A stretch of 64,000 nucleotides of DNA from CAMCXE01 sp046347475 (lineage in GTDB: Bacteria; Pseudomonadota; Gammaproteobacteria; Pseudomonadales; Cellvibrionaceae). Below the pieces are notes generated by a model. It saw nothing but the letters and a program-made list of their open reading frames with translations, was not told where the DNA came from and searched no databases. Shown here one piece after another: positions 37,001-52,000 of this stretch. Both the position numbers and the translations under genes were made by a program. Positions within the stretch are counted from its first letter, which is position 1, and each line of letters starts with the position of its first letter. The stretch is taken from the NCBI GenBank assembly GCA_046347475.1, contig JAXMGD010000004.1, positions 62,001 through 126,000 on the forward strand. The letters run 5' to 3'.

Positions 37001-40000
37001 TTCGTTGTTGCCTGCCGATATAATTTTCGGATGCAAAGGGTCGCCAATATCCAGCACGACAACGCCAGAATCAGCTGCCACAAAAAGCAAATTACCGAAG
37101 AGTTTCAAGCGCAGTGCAGTACCTGCTGATGCCTGAAGTGAACCATCCAGCAGTACTCGTGTTTTTTGTTCTGGGCGATCCTTATCAAATAATTCAATAC
37201 CTTTTGAACCTAGTGCGGCAATGAGGTAATTACCGTAGCTCACAATATCAAATACATTAGCATCCAGTTCAAAGATTCGCGTGAGATAGGGGTCAAATAC
37301 ATTAATCGCCGTAATCTGGTCGTGATTTCCATCGCGCAAACGATCGGCATTCGTTTCTTGCACGAATGGGCACACCTGCCATAAAACACCACGGGATTGC
37401 CCACTGGAGTACATCCAGTCTGCTTGGTCATAGTAAAGCGCCACTCCGCCACCCAAGTGAGCGATTGAACCCATATTTACCGGGTCGCTCGGATCGCTTA
37501 GGTTTGCATCAATTACTGCACTGCCATCCCCGTTACCGCTTACAAACGTACAAGGGTCATCCGGTGGTTTAATTGAAACATCATCAAATGTACTACCGTA
37601 AAGGGCAAAGCCCTGCTTTTCTAAATTCTGCAGCATGCCTTTTTCGATAAAGGCTTCACTTAAAAGTTGTAGGCCGTTTTGTTCATCAAGGTTTAAACGC
37701 GATATACCGCCGTGGCCATTGGCCGCATATAAGCGTTTATGCCAATTGCCATTTTCGAATTCGCGTACCGCTTTAACCCGTATTGAATCAACCGACGTTG
37801 GGATATAGGTACCTCCAAGGCGTGCACTATCAGCCTTTTCTTGCTCGGTCAGAGAACCTTCATCTTTGAGCGCTTTGCCGCTTAATTTTTGCAAATTCAC
37901 ATAACGCTTTAATTCGGCGGCTCCTTCACGGCCGCTGGGCAATGAACCTATTCCACCGACGAGAAGCGGATTAAACGCATCTTGTACATCAAAACTCAAC
38001 GCGCGCCAGGATTCAGGAATACTTATTCCTGGAATTATATTAGTTGCTGGGTCATTAACCTGTCCCTTATCAAACCCTGTGTGAAAATATCCTGCTGCAG
38101 TTAAAGCAACGCCGGTTTGTTGGTCAATAGTAATATCCAGCGGATGTGAACGAGCCGCCTGAGTGTTGGCTACTTTTTTGATGCCGTAACCAAATCCATT
38201 TTCACCGGTTAGTTCACTTACTTGCCCAAAGCTGTCTTTTGCAGAAACTATTTTCTGGCCTGGTGTCCCACGGGGCACCTCTATAGTCATTTTGTGGCTA
38301 GAAAAAACATTAATGATGTGCACAGGACTAGAACCTACACTTACCCGCACACCGTCCATAACCGTATTGCCCGGCTCAAATCCTTCACCATAAACTGTAA
38401 CGGTTGTGCCACCTACCAATGGCCCCCAAAGCGGGGTCAGTCTGCTCAAGTGAATAGGAGTATCGATCTGCAGTCCACCACGCAAAACAGCGTCTTCAGC
38501 GACGCCATTAAAATCAATATGCGCGGTAATGTCATATAGCCCTTCAGCGCTAATTGCTGGTACCTGGGCCTTTACAATTCCAACTTGACTGTCTTGCTCG
38601 CTGCGTTCCACTGAATCCACAACCAATTCTTGCGATCCAACAAATAACTTTATGCGTTCTTTCGCTATTGGAATACCACTCATGGAAACGGTAATTGGTG
38701 ATATTTTTCCTTTTGCTACGCGGCGAGGAACGACCGAATCAATCTTCGGCGCTTCAGGACGGGCACCACGATAGGTAAAACTCACCCGCTGCTCATTGAG
38801 TAATTTGAACAGTGTTAAGGATGCTTGATTGATGGGCTTGGTAGTTTTTAGGCCTGTCTCAACGACCAGAGTGAACACCTCACCTACAGATAATTGTGTA
38901 GGTTCCTGTAGTGTTACAATTGCATCATTATTTACGATAGCTACTGTACTGGGGAGTAACTTACCCCCTGAATTAAGCGCGTAAAAATACTGCTCATTAC
39001 CTGGCGAAACTATATCCTTATTAAATCTCAATCTAATTTTGAGTTTGCCATCGGCATCGCGGTCTAAAATGCGATTGCTTGGATCAATACTGTGTAACTT
39101 CAATTCGATATCCGGCGTTTCCTGCACCACACTGCGGCCAGCGTGGTTAATTCCACTAGCAATTACCGAATAGGCCGTTCCCCGCACCACCTTAATAGCG
39201 CTATCGCCGTAATTTTCATAGCCGCCTACTTTAATTGGTTTTAGCGGATTACTAATATCTACGGTCATAACACCGCGAGCACCGAGTGCTATGTAGACTA
39301 CATTTGAATTGACCGACACATCAAAAACATAGCCAATGTTATTTACCCGGGAAACAATGTACGGGGCATCGACATCTGCAATGTCAACAATCACTAATCC
39401 TGCGTCGCCCGCCGCCAAATAGGCGTAATGACCTTGCACTACCACGCGCGAGGCAGGCATGTCTAAACTGCCGCGCAACTGCAAACCATGAACACCACTG
39501 CGCTCGATTAATTGGAACCCGCCGCCGCCAAGTGCTTCGCTTTCTAATAGTTTTTGTGTATTGAAATCATAATTGCCGCCGACTAATGCATAGACGGAAT
39601 CATGTCCGGCTACTTGCGGCACAGGCTCTACATCCAGAGCTTTTTTCGCTTGCGGAAGTGGAAGAGAATCCGTCAAATACGCTTTGGTATGCAAATAGCT
39701 ATCAACAATTCCCAAGCCTTTTTCTGCCATGGCAATCAATACTTGATTATTTACGACCTTCACCCCTTTAGCGTAACTAGCATCCAAAGGCAACGTTTTT
39801 ACAATTGTCGCTTTATTAAGATCCACACCGTTCCCATCGGCATCGATTGCAATAATAAACAAAGTTGCATCACTAACAGTAGCGCCCGAGACTCGTGCGG
39901 CTGTAACGAATAATCGATCCTGCCCATGTTCAAAATAGGCATCAACACCCAAGGCTGAAAAGCCAGCGGGTAGAGTTATACTGGAGAGGATTCGATCGTC

Positions 40001-43000
40001 TACACCATCTTTATTATCGTCGACCACTCGCAGAAGATCGTCCGGGTTTTTAACACGTTGCGTATCAGCGGTGAGTGTAGAGGAATCAATATTATATATA
40101 ACGACTCCAGCAGTTCCAGCGGCAGCAAAAAGATAGGTTCCAGATGGATCCACCACGATATCAAAAAACGAATTGTTTCCACCCTCTATATTTGCTTTTA
40201 CCGGTTGTTGATATTCAAATGATTGTGTCAGGGTAGCTTTTTGACCATTGTCTAATTCAACACTGATATCCGCCAAACCCAAGCGACCTGGTGGAGTAAT
40301 AAATTCTAACTGTTCAGGACTGATAACTTTCGTTTTTTCACTGGCAATCAATTCACCGCCAATAACGACACGAGTACTTAACCCTCCACCAATAAATCCT
40401 TTACCGGTGATGACTACTCGAGTCCCACCATTGGCACTTCCTAAATTTGGACTAGACGAATTGAGAACGAGCGGCTCCACATATTGAACAGCACCCAAAC
40501 GATATAACTGGCGCCCATCGGGCTCAATTACCCGCAAGGCCGCCGAACCAGGATAATGTGGTGGAGCCGACAATCTATAACGCACTTTATTATTGGCCAG
40601 TGGTTGACTGGCAATAATGGCCGCAGCCTCCTCCGATATAAAGAAACTGGGATTTAAACTATTAGCCAGGACAATTTCTACTTCACTGCCATCAACACTA
40701 ATTGAACTTGGAGCAACACTGACATATTCCAGCGGCACATTTGACGCTTTTCCGGTCGTAAAATGAATAATATGATTAAACAAACCTGACGTACGTCGGC
40801 TAGCTAACTCGGGTTTTAATTCCAATCTATAGCGACTTTCAGCATCCAGTGTTGCAATTGGTTTAATGACTAAAATTCTGGGATTTTTATCGTCTAAAGA
40901 GACGGTGAAGCCAACCTCTACACCGTGAGAAGTACTGTCATCTTTCAATAATGACAAATAACGGGATAAATACTGATTTTGAGTTTGTAGGAGTGGAATA
41001 TGAACTGGATGAGTTAACCTCACGCGAATACTCAAATCACGCGCCACACCAACAGCACCTTCTGCAGGTGTACTGGAAACAAAATCAGGCGTTAGGGTAT
41101 CCATTAATTTAAGTTGGCTAAAGCCAAACCCCGGAGTGACAAATGCAACTACGCCATCGTCACCATAGTGAACAGGCTCTTTGTAATTATGTGCAGTGAC
41201 ATAGCCAGAGCCGTGACTATGTTTTTCACAATCAGAAATCACTAAAGCATCCAGCACACTGACAAGATCCAAGCGGCTAGCATCCATCAGAGCTATAAAT
41301 TGCCGTGATTGCTTATCTCCGCAGGCCTGCTCACGCAGCTGTGCGGTGATGGTTCCAACTGCATCCATCTCAACCAAAGTGCCTGGCAAAGGAAATCCAT
41401 TATCCACATAGTGGGCCAGGGAATGCATGTTGTTTGGGTTGGTGAAATTAATCAGCTCCAAGCCATTTATGCCAAATGCCAGCGTGTCAGGTTCGGCCGC
41501 TGGAGTTTGAATGCCAAAATAGGTTTTTGCAGGTTGCGCACCCAACTGTGGCAAACTAGGTTTAGTTAAATCAAATGTATAATTTACCTCAGCAGTGGTG
41601 ACGTAAAGTCGATTTTGAATTATCGCAACGTCTACTACATCTAATTCCTGAAAGATACCGTTAATCAAACCTTGCGTAATTTTTCTCACTACGGTCGGCT
41701 TTAGCGGGTCGGCAATACTTAATACAACAACGCCTTCTTCACTTCCATCGGCAATCAACAAGCCATCTTTTACCAATAATGATTTAGGTGCGCGCTTTAA
41801 AGGCAGTGGAATGCGATACACAATATCCCGATCTTTAGACGTATTATTTTGGCTCGCCCCAGGCAAACGATTTTCTCGATCGTAGACTAATAGCCAGGTA
41901 CGGCCTTCATAAGGCGTATTAATAAAGGGAAATTGATAGCCTTCGGCACCCACATAAAGATGATGCTCTCCTAACACTAAGGCGGAAGGCGTTAAATCTT
42001 GGGGCAAATCGTAATAACCTAACCCCAACATAGGCGCGGCATTTTCTAGATGTTCGCGGTCATAATGAACCAAACTGATCCAACCAGGCGTTATATAATG
42101 CCGTAATTCATCTTGTTGCGTAATTCCCTCTGGCGCAATCGGATTTTCCTTATCTTTAGTAGGTGCACCCAAAACATAAATTAAGTTTAAATCGGTATCG
42201 GAAGCTAAACCGACAATTTTTCCTGGAGGCAACTTCAATGGGTCTTTAACAATTTGCGAAGGCAAGCCTTGGTCAATTCGCTTAAGTTCTTCATCTAGTG
42301 CACCTTTGCTAAAAGGCAAACTGCTTTCCAACGAGCGCGTAACACCTAACTCACCCATAAATAGGGCTTGTGGCAAGATAAATTTGCGGCCTAGCGTGTC
42401 GCTTATTTCAAGGTCAATAAAGCCACGGTAACTATCACCCATGCTCGCCACAACCCAAGTCATTTTCTGTGCGCTGTACAGATGTAATTTATCGTTATCC
42501 ACAGCCTGGCTCACGGCCTTGTCTGGCTGCCCAGTTGGATAGGCTTTTAGGGTTATTCCTTTGTGAAAACCATAGCCAACTATTTCTACTTTATCGCTAA
42601 CCCCGCTTTGATTAACGCGTACTACCGCAGGAGTTACAAAGGTAATCTGCAATAAATCTACATAGGTAAACCCACCAATAACGGTATCACTTAATCCGGC
42701 GGCATTAGTCACCGTAACTGCCGCAGGCCCTGCATAGTGCGGCATAGTTTTAATAAATATCTTTTCAAATTGATCCTGCGCGTCGGCAGGCATCACCTGA
42801 TCCGCCACTACCGTTTGCCCTCCCACTTTAACCAGTGGGTTTTCTCCAAAATCCCTGCCGCGAATAACAACTGGCGTGCCACCATCAATACCACCGGTGT
42901 TAGGGTTAATCGATTCAATTTCAGGTGCAGCCGCTGAGCCAGCTTTTGAGGTAAAAAATGAAAAACGATAATCTCGAGCTAACGCATTGCCAGTTAGGGG

Positions 43001-46000
43001 CGCAAGCCCAGCTTTTATTACCACTACGTATTCGGTTCCTGGTAATAATGCTGCCGTTGGCGTTAGTCGCACACTTCGATAGTCAGGCTTATTATTTAGC
43101 TGGTTAAAAGTCACATTGAAATTAGCTGTTACATCCTCACCCATGGCATAGGTGCCATCCGGATTTGCTAAAACACCGCCACGATAAATTCGAATATATT
43201 TGGATAATGCGGTGGTAGCAGGAATTACCGCCGAAAGCTCAACTTCAATTCCAGGTAATGCAGTAGAAATATCACTCTGCCCAGCGAGCGGCAGATGGCT
43301 TGCCACCACCAACTCCGTTAATTCGATTCGCTCTATACCCTGTTTGCCAGCAGCAACTTGAATGGCGCCGCGCGCCAAGGTCAAATCACGCGCAGCGAAA
43401 TCATCTTGAGTAGCATATCGATTCACCATTGTTGGAATGGTGGCATCTAAGGTGGGGTCATCTAATTTTTCTAAATCGATTATTTCGACTAGGGTTTGTG
43501 CGGGTTTATCTTCCTGATCTGCGTATAAGACAGTCGCATAAGCAAGATTTCCTGCCACATAGACATCATAAACACCTTTGGCAACCAAGTCTTTGCGGGC
43601 AGGTTTCAGCTCTACAACACGAGAAAGTTTAGGATGTAAAGGATCCGCAATATTAATTTCATTTAATTGCGAAACTTGACCTTGGCCAGACATATCTGCC
43701 ACATACATTTTATTCCCAACAATCTGTAACCGGTTGGCAATTCCTAAGGTATCAATCTGCGCAACAATCGGCAGTGTGGGATCGGTAATATCCACTACCA
43801 CTACACCTTCTTCCGACGCTGCAATATAGGCATAATTGCCTTTTATTTTCACATCGCGAGCATACCCATTAGGCTTTATATACCCTATGTGATAGGGCGC
43901 GCTGATATTTCCAATATTAAAGACCTGAACTCCGCCATTGCCATTCGCCACAAAGGCTAAGTTATCTTTGCGATCCAAACCGTAGGCTTGAATATAAGGC
44001 AGGTCGATACGTCCACTTAGCTTATAAGGCAGGCCTAAACCCTGCTCTTCATTGCGTACGTTATAAATCAGTAATTCACTATTTTCATTTTCAAAGTAAC
44101 TTCCTTTGCGTTCTGGGACTTTTTTAATCTCCGACTGCAGGGCATTTACAAAACCACTACCGCCTTCGGATTGTGCCATCAGAGAAGATAGGCCCTGCTT
44201 GCTAGCCAATACAATGTTCTCATCCGCATGTAATTCTGAAATAGTACCCGCAAGGATTTCACTTTCACCGTTGAGCAATTCTGAATAAAGAAATACGTCG
44301 CCATTTTCAGTCTGTTCTGATTCGAAATCAGCTAAAAATAGTCCCGTAGCAACAGGAGTGTTCAATTTAGCTGTATCTTGTGGCAAGTCCGTTCCTATGC
44401 CCTGCTCTAATTTTATAGGGTCAAACGTAGACCAAGCCCCGACCATAGAACCAGTTCGATTCACACCTTTAAATTGAGAAATAGAATTGTAATAGACGCT
44501 TTTTGCCAGCGACTTGCCGTTGCCACCCAAATAGGGTTTAAAGAAACGATGCTCACTTAATGGCATGCCTACTTCATGGATGGTTTCTTGTTTTATTTCA
44601 TGGTTTGGCGTTTTAACTCGAGACACTATTCGAACCCGTTCGTTGCGTTCACTGCCACGACTCAAGATAGTGCCATCGGAAAATTTCGCCCAATAGATAT
44701 AATAATTATTATCTGGGTCACTTTTTACAATCGATGGGCGATGTGACTGATTATCGTCGCGGTACAAATTCAAATCACGGGAAGCTAAGGGAACCCACTC
44801 ACCTGTAGAATTTTGATATTCACGGATCCACTGCATAGAAACATGCCGATCTTCCTCCACACCAATATCGGTCACTGACACTACGGCAACAACTTCTTCC
44901 GCTGAAGTGAGAACATCATTATTTACCGGTGATACCACGCTGAGCTTAGGCGTAACTGTGTCTTCAACACGACCTATGTGCACAACCTTAGATACACCAC
45001 GTTGCCCCATGACATCAAAGGCGATAGCTTGCACGGCGAAACCATCTGCACCCTTAGGCGGCTCAATGGTGCTATGAAACATATTACGTTGGGCGCTGGC
45101 GCCATTTTTGTCAGTTTCATTCGCGTATGCGCTATCAACTAACTTGTCGTTAACGTAAAAATCAACTCGGTCTATCCCATCAGGCCCAAGGTCATCGGAC
45201 ACTTCAACGAAAATTTCTAATTCTTGGCCGTCAATAACGACCGACTGATCATTAGCCGGTTTAATTATTTTCGCCGTTGGTGGCTTATCAGCAACAATTT
45301 TCAGTGTGCGTGTAATGGCTGACGGATTTGAATCATTGCCATCCACATCAGTGGCCTTGGCACGGAAGCTAATATATTCACCTTCATGGCCTTTAGGAAT
45401 TTGCACATGAAATTGAAAAGGTGCGGCTGAGTCAGCAGCAACATCGGCATAAATTAAATTCGCGTTATCCCTTCCTTGTGCCTGCAATAGATTCACACTG
45501 GCCACACCGGATTCTGGATCACTCACAATTGCATTTACAACAACGCCACGCCCACTGGTAACTTCCGAAATCGAATTACCAAGATTCTCCCCATCGGCAT
45601 CCAATATTTGAATTTCCTGCACAACAGGAGGCGCATTACGAACCAAAAATGCCGATCGTTCTTGTTGCGAAGTATTACCCGCTCCGTCGGTTGCTGTAGC
45701 TCTAAATAGTAACGATAACTGATCCGGTATAACACTACCAGCAGGTAGATAAGAGGCAATTGTATTTATTGGGATACTGCCCGCATAGGGCGGGGCTAAC
45801 AGAAGAGCCTGCCCAATTTGTTCCTGCGCCGTAAAATCCCCATTAGTATTTTTATCAGCGAACAATTCAACACGAACAGACGTAACTTTTACGTTATCCT
45901 TAACTATAAAATCGTAAGGAAACGTTTTTTTCTCAGCGACAGTAGCGCCATTGGCAGGAATCATCGCATTTAACGAAAGAAATTCTGGTGGTTGAGTATC

Positions 46001-49000
46001 TTTTTCTACTTTCACCACTACCGGCGCCAGGGTTTCTACCGTTCGAGCGGAACCATTAGCGCGTAATTCTGTTGCTGACGCAGTCAATATTAAATTTTTG
46101 CCTGCTTGCCCATAGGGCACTTCAACCAAAAATTCATAAGGATAGGTTGCATCAGTAATACTGCGATCACCTTTATTTAAATTAGCAAAATTTAACACCA
46201 CTTTATCAATACCCACATCATCAAGGGCATTTACCTGCACTAGAAGATACTCCCCCTCTGTAATATGGTCACCATTAATCGGTTTCCCAATTACTATAGA
46301 AGGCGGTGAGTCGTGAATTATCTCAAAACTAATATCTTCATTCGCATGGTGTTTATCCAAATCACCGAATGCAGCACCATAGGTATCAATTGCTTCCACC
46401 GACAAACGAACCCGATTATTTTGCAGTTGATTCTCGTCATATGCAGGTAATGTAACGCTAAAATTATAAGGCGGCTGACGCAGCCGCATTGAAAATATTT
46501 CTGTCTCGTGATTAGCAGGACCACGATAGGCAACCAACCGCAATGAATCAATACCTACATCATCATAGGCATTTACATTTACATAAAGCTTGGTACTTTC
46601 TACTTGTTTGCTGCCGTCAAGCGGTTGGACTATGTCCACTACAGGTCGCTGATCCACATGGATAGGGTAACTCACCTCTTTTGTTTGTGAATTCCCGGAA
46701 TAGTCATAAGCTACTACCTTAAGCCAAACATCAAACCGAACGTTTTCATCAATTACTAAAGCACCGAACTTATTGGCAATTTGCGCCATACGATCGACGT
46801 GGATTTTTTGTGTGTAAATTGGGGTATCTATATTATTGGTGGTAACAGGGTCAGCATCCATATCAGGAATAGAGCTTACAGTTCGCGATGCAACACCGTA
46901 CGGCACAGTGGCATAGGTGCCATCGGATTTTTTAACGCCATAGGTTTCAAACAATTCAACACGTGCAACTTTGACATTATCGTAACCGCGGAATGCCAAT
47001 TCAAAATCGGAAAATTCAGGTGGGCCAAATCCAACTGCTGGGGTTATAACGGCAACTTCCGGCTTTATCTCGTCGGCAGCGCCAATAAATGTTATTTCAT
47101 CGCGCCCAATAGAACCGTCGGAGTCTTTAATTTGTGCGCTGAGCGTTATATTTTCGTTGGCGCGAACCAAACCGGAAGGCATGCTGTATATAAAGGTTTT
47201 TTGCATCGCATACGGGCTTGTTCTCCTGCCATATTCATTGGCAACATCAACTGAGTATTTTTTCTCGAACGCATCATAGATATTTTTAAATGCATCGCCA
47301 ATTACATCAGCTCCGCCTGGACTTTCATCCGACCCTAGCATAGCTTGTAATTGAACTCCATTAGCGAATAATTGTAGCTGCCCTGACGAAAGCTCACGGT
47401 CATCAGAAACCACAACGCCTACTTTAATCTTGAATGTGCCTGCCACAATATATTGCTGCTCTGCAGGGGCTGTGATACGAATTTCCGGCGTAATATTAGT
47501 TAATGGATGAACTAAAAACGAACGCCGTGCAATTTGGCCCACATTATCTTCTAACAAAACCTCATATTCAGTGGGTTCTGACTGATTAAATATGATTTCG
47601 GCAGCTTTTTGCTCAACATGTTTTAACAAGGGCGCTGGGCAATCTTTGGCAAACGTTTCACTGTACTCGGTCACCCGTGAACCGTCTCGAACAAGTCTGT
47701 TTATTGAAAAGCGGCTTATTCCAGCATCGTCAATTAACTCACTTGTCAGGCGAAAAGTCTCCCCCACTCTCAACCAAAATTCTCCGTAATTTAGGCGATC
47801 AGCTGTGTTGATAATCTTTTTAAAATAATTATCCACTCTGTAGGAGGCAAACTCCTTAAAAGCTAATTGCGGAGGTTCATTTTGGACGATAGGAAGCGAT
47901 ATTTTCTGTGATTCCGCTTGGCCCGCTCTGTCTGTGGCAATAACAGTAAAATTAAGCTCACCCCCTCGGTACGAGTCGGGAACGTCATAATTAAATGTAT
48001 AACTTTCAGCGTTAAAAATACCTCCCAACTCACTGACTAATCCTTGGTCATCCAGCAATTTCACGCTTTCCAAGCCTCGGCTATTATCTTTAGAGGTTAC
48101 TTGCACAGGAATACGTGCTTTACGTGTAGTTTGGACCCCTTGAATAGGAGCCGTTATAGACAGACTGGGAGTTGAATTGTCTATAGCGATTTGATCTTGA
48201 AATAGAGCAGGCATGGCAAGCATGCCGCGCTCGCGCGACAGTCGATCCAAGCCCAGTGCAAATACTTTAAATGTTTCACCGGATAATGTAGCCGGAAGCG
48301 ATAAAAAAGAATTTATGCTTTTAGGTGACTCATTAACGAGTTTAAGTTCGCCAACTTGTACAAATGCAACGCCATTGGCTCCCTGTGTAGCGTCAGCCAA
48401 AAAAACCGTTAGGCGGTCTTCGCGGGGTACACTGTTGGTTTGCCCACCCACGTCGAAATCCAACTTATTTTTCAAACTGGCTAATTCCAAGCGTATTTCT
48501 TGAATAATATTGGCACGCTTTGCTCCGTCAGCACCGATAAACTCGGGACGGATAACCACTTCAGTTGCTCCTGAGGGCAACCAATCTTTTAATACCAGCA
48601 CACCTAGTTTGCTTGCCAAATCAGATGACTTAATTGTTTTAACTTGAACGGCATCGCCACACACATTACCCGCACGGTACGAAATTACATAATTGGTTGC
48701 GACGCCCGTAAAATTTAATTTTAAAGAATTCACCCCATTGAATGCAGGTAGTTTAATGCGGGCTTTGCCTTGTGCAAAACTCCAATATTCTTTTTCATTA
48801 ACTTGCAAGTAGCCCGTCTGACCGCCCAACTCGGGATAATTAAATTCAATGTGCCCATCTGTATAATCTTTATCTGCCGCAATAAGCCCTCCTTTGAGCG
48901 ACCGCCCAGACACCTGATCATCCAGCCCACCAAGGGACGAGTAAAAAGGAATGAGCGCATTATTTTCAGCGGGATAATCATCTGCGATATTTAAGTTGAA

Positions 49001-52000
49001 AAACGCTAGCGAGCCCTGCACCAGACCATCCAGGGGACTGTGTGAAGACACTATTACTGTTGGGGGAGCATCCGAGCTGATATGTATTTTTTGTGCCAGA
49101 TTTGTTTTGTTATCAGATGTATCAGTAGCCTCCACAAGCAGAGTTATATCGGTGCCATTTTCAGGTAATGGGGCATATCGAGACAAATCAATGACATTGT
49201 CTCTATTGATTGAAACGGCTTGATTATTAACAATAGTTGGTGGAATGAGTAAACGATTTACAGTATCGATAATACTGACACTGTAGGACTTAACCGAAAT
49301 ATTATCGATAATTTCAAAATTTAGCCCAACTCTCTGGCGATCAAACAGCGTCGCAGATGGGCTCTTGATTTGTATTTTTGGTGCTTCCGTGTCTGCCTTG
49401 ACCTTTACTTTTACTGGAGGCGAATTAGCAACATTGATCCCGTTATCTTTCCCCCTAACTAAAAACTTGAATGTCTCTCCTATATGAGATTTAAAGCCAG
49501 ATGGAATCCGCACGCGAGCTTTGTAGTCAGTAAATATTTTCTCCGCAGCAAGAATTGCCCCCAGAGTTCCTGGGTTGGGGATGTGTATTTGTTCTACACG
49601 ATCAACTCGGGTGAATGATTCCCAATCTACTTTAATTTCTTCACCTAGCTCGGTGACAAAGACCGCTGAAAGCTCTGCAACATAATAATCATCGGTTGCG
49701 GTTCCGGCTACGTCAAAGCTTTCGTTAGGAAAGAGCTCGAGATCTTGCTGGGGAGTGGCCATACCTACAACTGGTGCTTCCGTATCGTCTAGCACCTCCA
49801 AATCAAGCAAAGACTCAGTAGGCTGGCCAGCACCATCAAAGGCTCGAACACCTACCGCCATCGCCCCATTTGCGGGGCGATTAGGTACACGGACTATTGC
49901 GCTAAAATACGATGCGGCTTTAATTATGTTAACCACATCTGCGCCTTGGAAAGTTTTGTTTACTACCTCAACGCCATTTAGGCGGGTAAAAAATTCTACT
50001 TTGGCGACCTGTCGATCATCAGAAATCAAGGCATTAATCGTAATGGCTTCTCCTTCCACAAATCTCGACCCAGGAGCAGGCTGACGAATAGAAATTATAG
50101 GAGGCGCATCACTAACAACGTCATATAGCCAGTTGGTTGTTGATGAATTACCAAAAATATCCTTAGCTGTGACAGAGAAAGCTATCTGGTTAGTGTTGGA
50201 TGGAACTTTATAATTGAAAGACTCTTCAGCCACATTTTTGGTAAAATCGCTACGTGAATACACATTAATACTATTGGCATTTACCGAAACGCTTGCCAAC
50301 CGACTTTGATCCACCGCTTTCCATTTAATATTTAGCGTGTCTCCCGAATAAAGAGTTGCACCTTGAATTGGGTTGCTTATTGCAGCCTGTGGAGGCGAGG
50401 CGTCCTTCCGGATATTAAGTTTTATTGTTTTTTGAGGTGATTCCTGTCCAAAGTTATCGTACGCTATTACAGCGACCTGCAATTCCTGGGCTACGTTTTG
50501 CACTTGATACGCAGAAAGCTCGATGCCATCCTCAACCTGTACAACTGGCAGGGGCGCCAACCTCTTTGAATCCAACTTAGTTGTCTGCAACAACTTATCG
50601 CCCAGATAATATTTAATTACCAACTGGCTCAATGCCCTGTCATCTTTCGCAAGAATATTTAACCTAACAGAATCAAGCGCAAAATAACTTTCTTGATTAG
50701 ATATTAAATCCACCACTTCTGGCTTCTGATCCTTTTTCACTCCTACTACAACTTCTACTTTGGAGCTGTTTCCTCGCTCATCAAATGCAGTTACAGTAAT
50801 TGGATAAGAGTCATAATCAGCTAAGGTAGAATTTGAATACGCTGGGGCAGATATTAGTCGTAATGCTGAATAAGCACGCAAAGTTCCAGGTATCTGCTGC
50901 AAAGGAAAATCATCACCACTTAAAATATCAGTATTATTTCCAGTGAGGACATAATTAGTGCCCACCTTTTTAATACCAGTCAAACTGACACGAGTTACAC
51001 CAACATTATCGTAACCAGCAACTTTTAGAACGAATTCGCTGTTTTCGATAATTTCCGCAATATCCTTACCCGCGTCCACTTTTGACACAGCAGGCGAAGC
51101 CAAATTTATAACCGGGCGCTCTTTATCGTATCCAAGTGTAACCTTGACTTTATTACTATTGGTTTGCTTTTTGGAGGTATCAGTCACCACCGCATGAACG
51201 GTTAGAATTTGTTCGTTTTCTATTGTTTTAGGCGTCTCAAAATCATAAGCAAAGGGCGATACGGAATCAGAACCAACAAGTTTATCGTTGACAAAAAAAT
51301 CAACCTGGGAAACCCCTAAGTCATCAACTGCGTTAGCCCTCAATTGAATAGGTAATCCCGATACAAATGAGGCGCCATCAGTTGGATTAGACAAAGCAAC
51401 TGTCGGCGGCTCATCTCCTTTTACGTTAATTTTTAAATATTCAGAATTGCCAAATTGCTGGTGAAAATCTGTTACCTTTGCCCGAAATCGAAGCGTGTCA
51501 CCCAGCTCCTCTGGCTTTGGAATATAATGAAACGTAAAAGCTTCTGAGTGCGACGCGAGGCTATTAACAACTTTCTCCTCTCCTGTGAAAGTGTGGCTGC
51601 CCATCAATTTATCGTTGACATAGAGTTCAACGTTAGTTCCCAAAGATAGGGTGTCATCAGTTGCTTCAACTACAATTGGCAGATCTTGCGCAACTGTTAT
51701 ACTGGTTCCAACCGACGGCTGCAAAAAGCGAACTGTTGGGGCTGTATTTTTTATAAGCCGAATTAATTTTGTCGCCGCATTGGATTGGGCCAGGCCCGCA
51801 TACACTGTAGCAGACACAGACATACTGGTTTCATTAGTCGAGATCGCAGGTAAATTACCTGTAAACGACCAAATCTCAAACATTTCTTCGACTTCTTTTC
51901 CATCAACAGGATATTTCCTGATTTCAATAGATGGGAAACTTGCCTCACCCGCCTTGGCACCATCAAAGAAAAATTCGGCGCGAGAAATTCCAGTCCGTGA

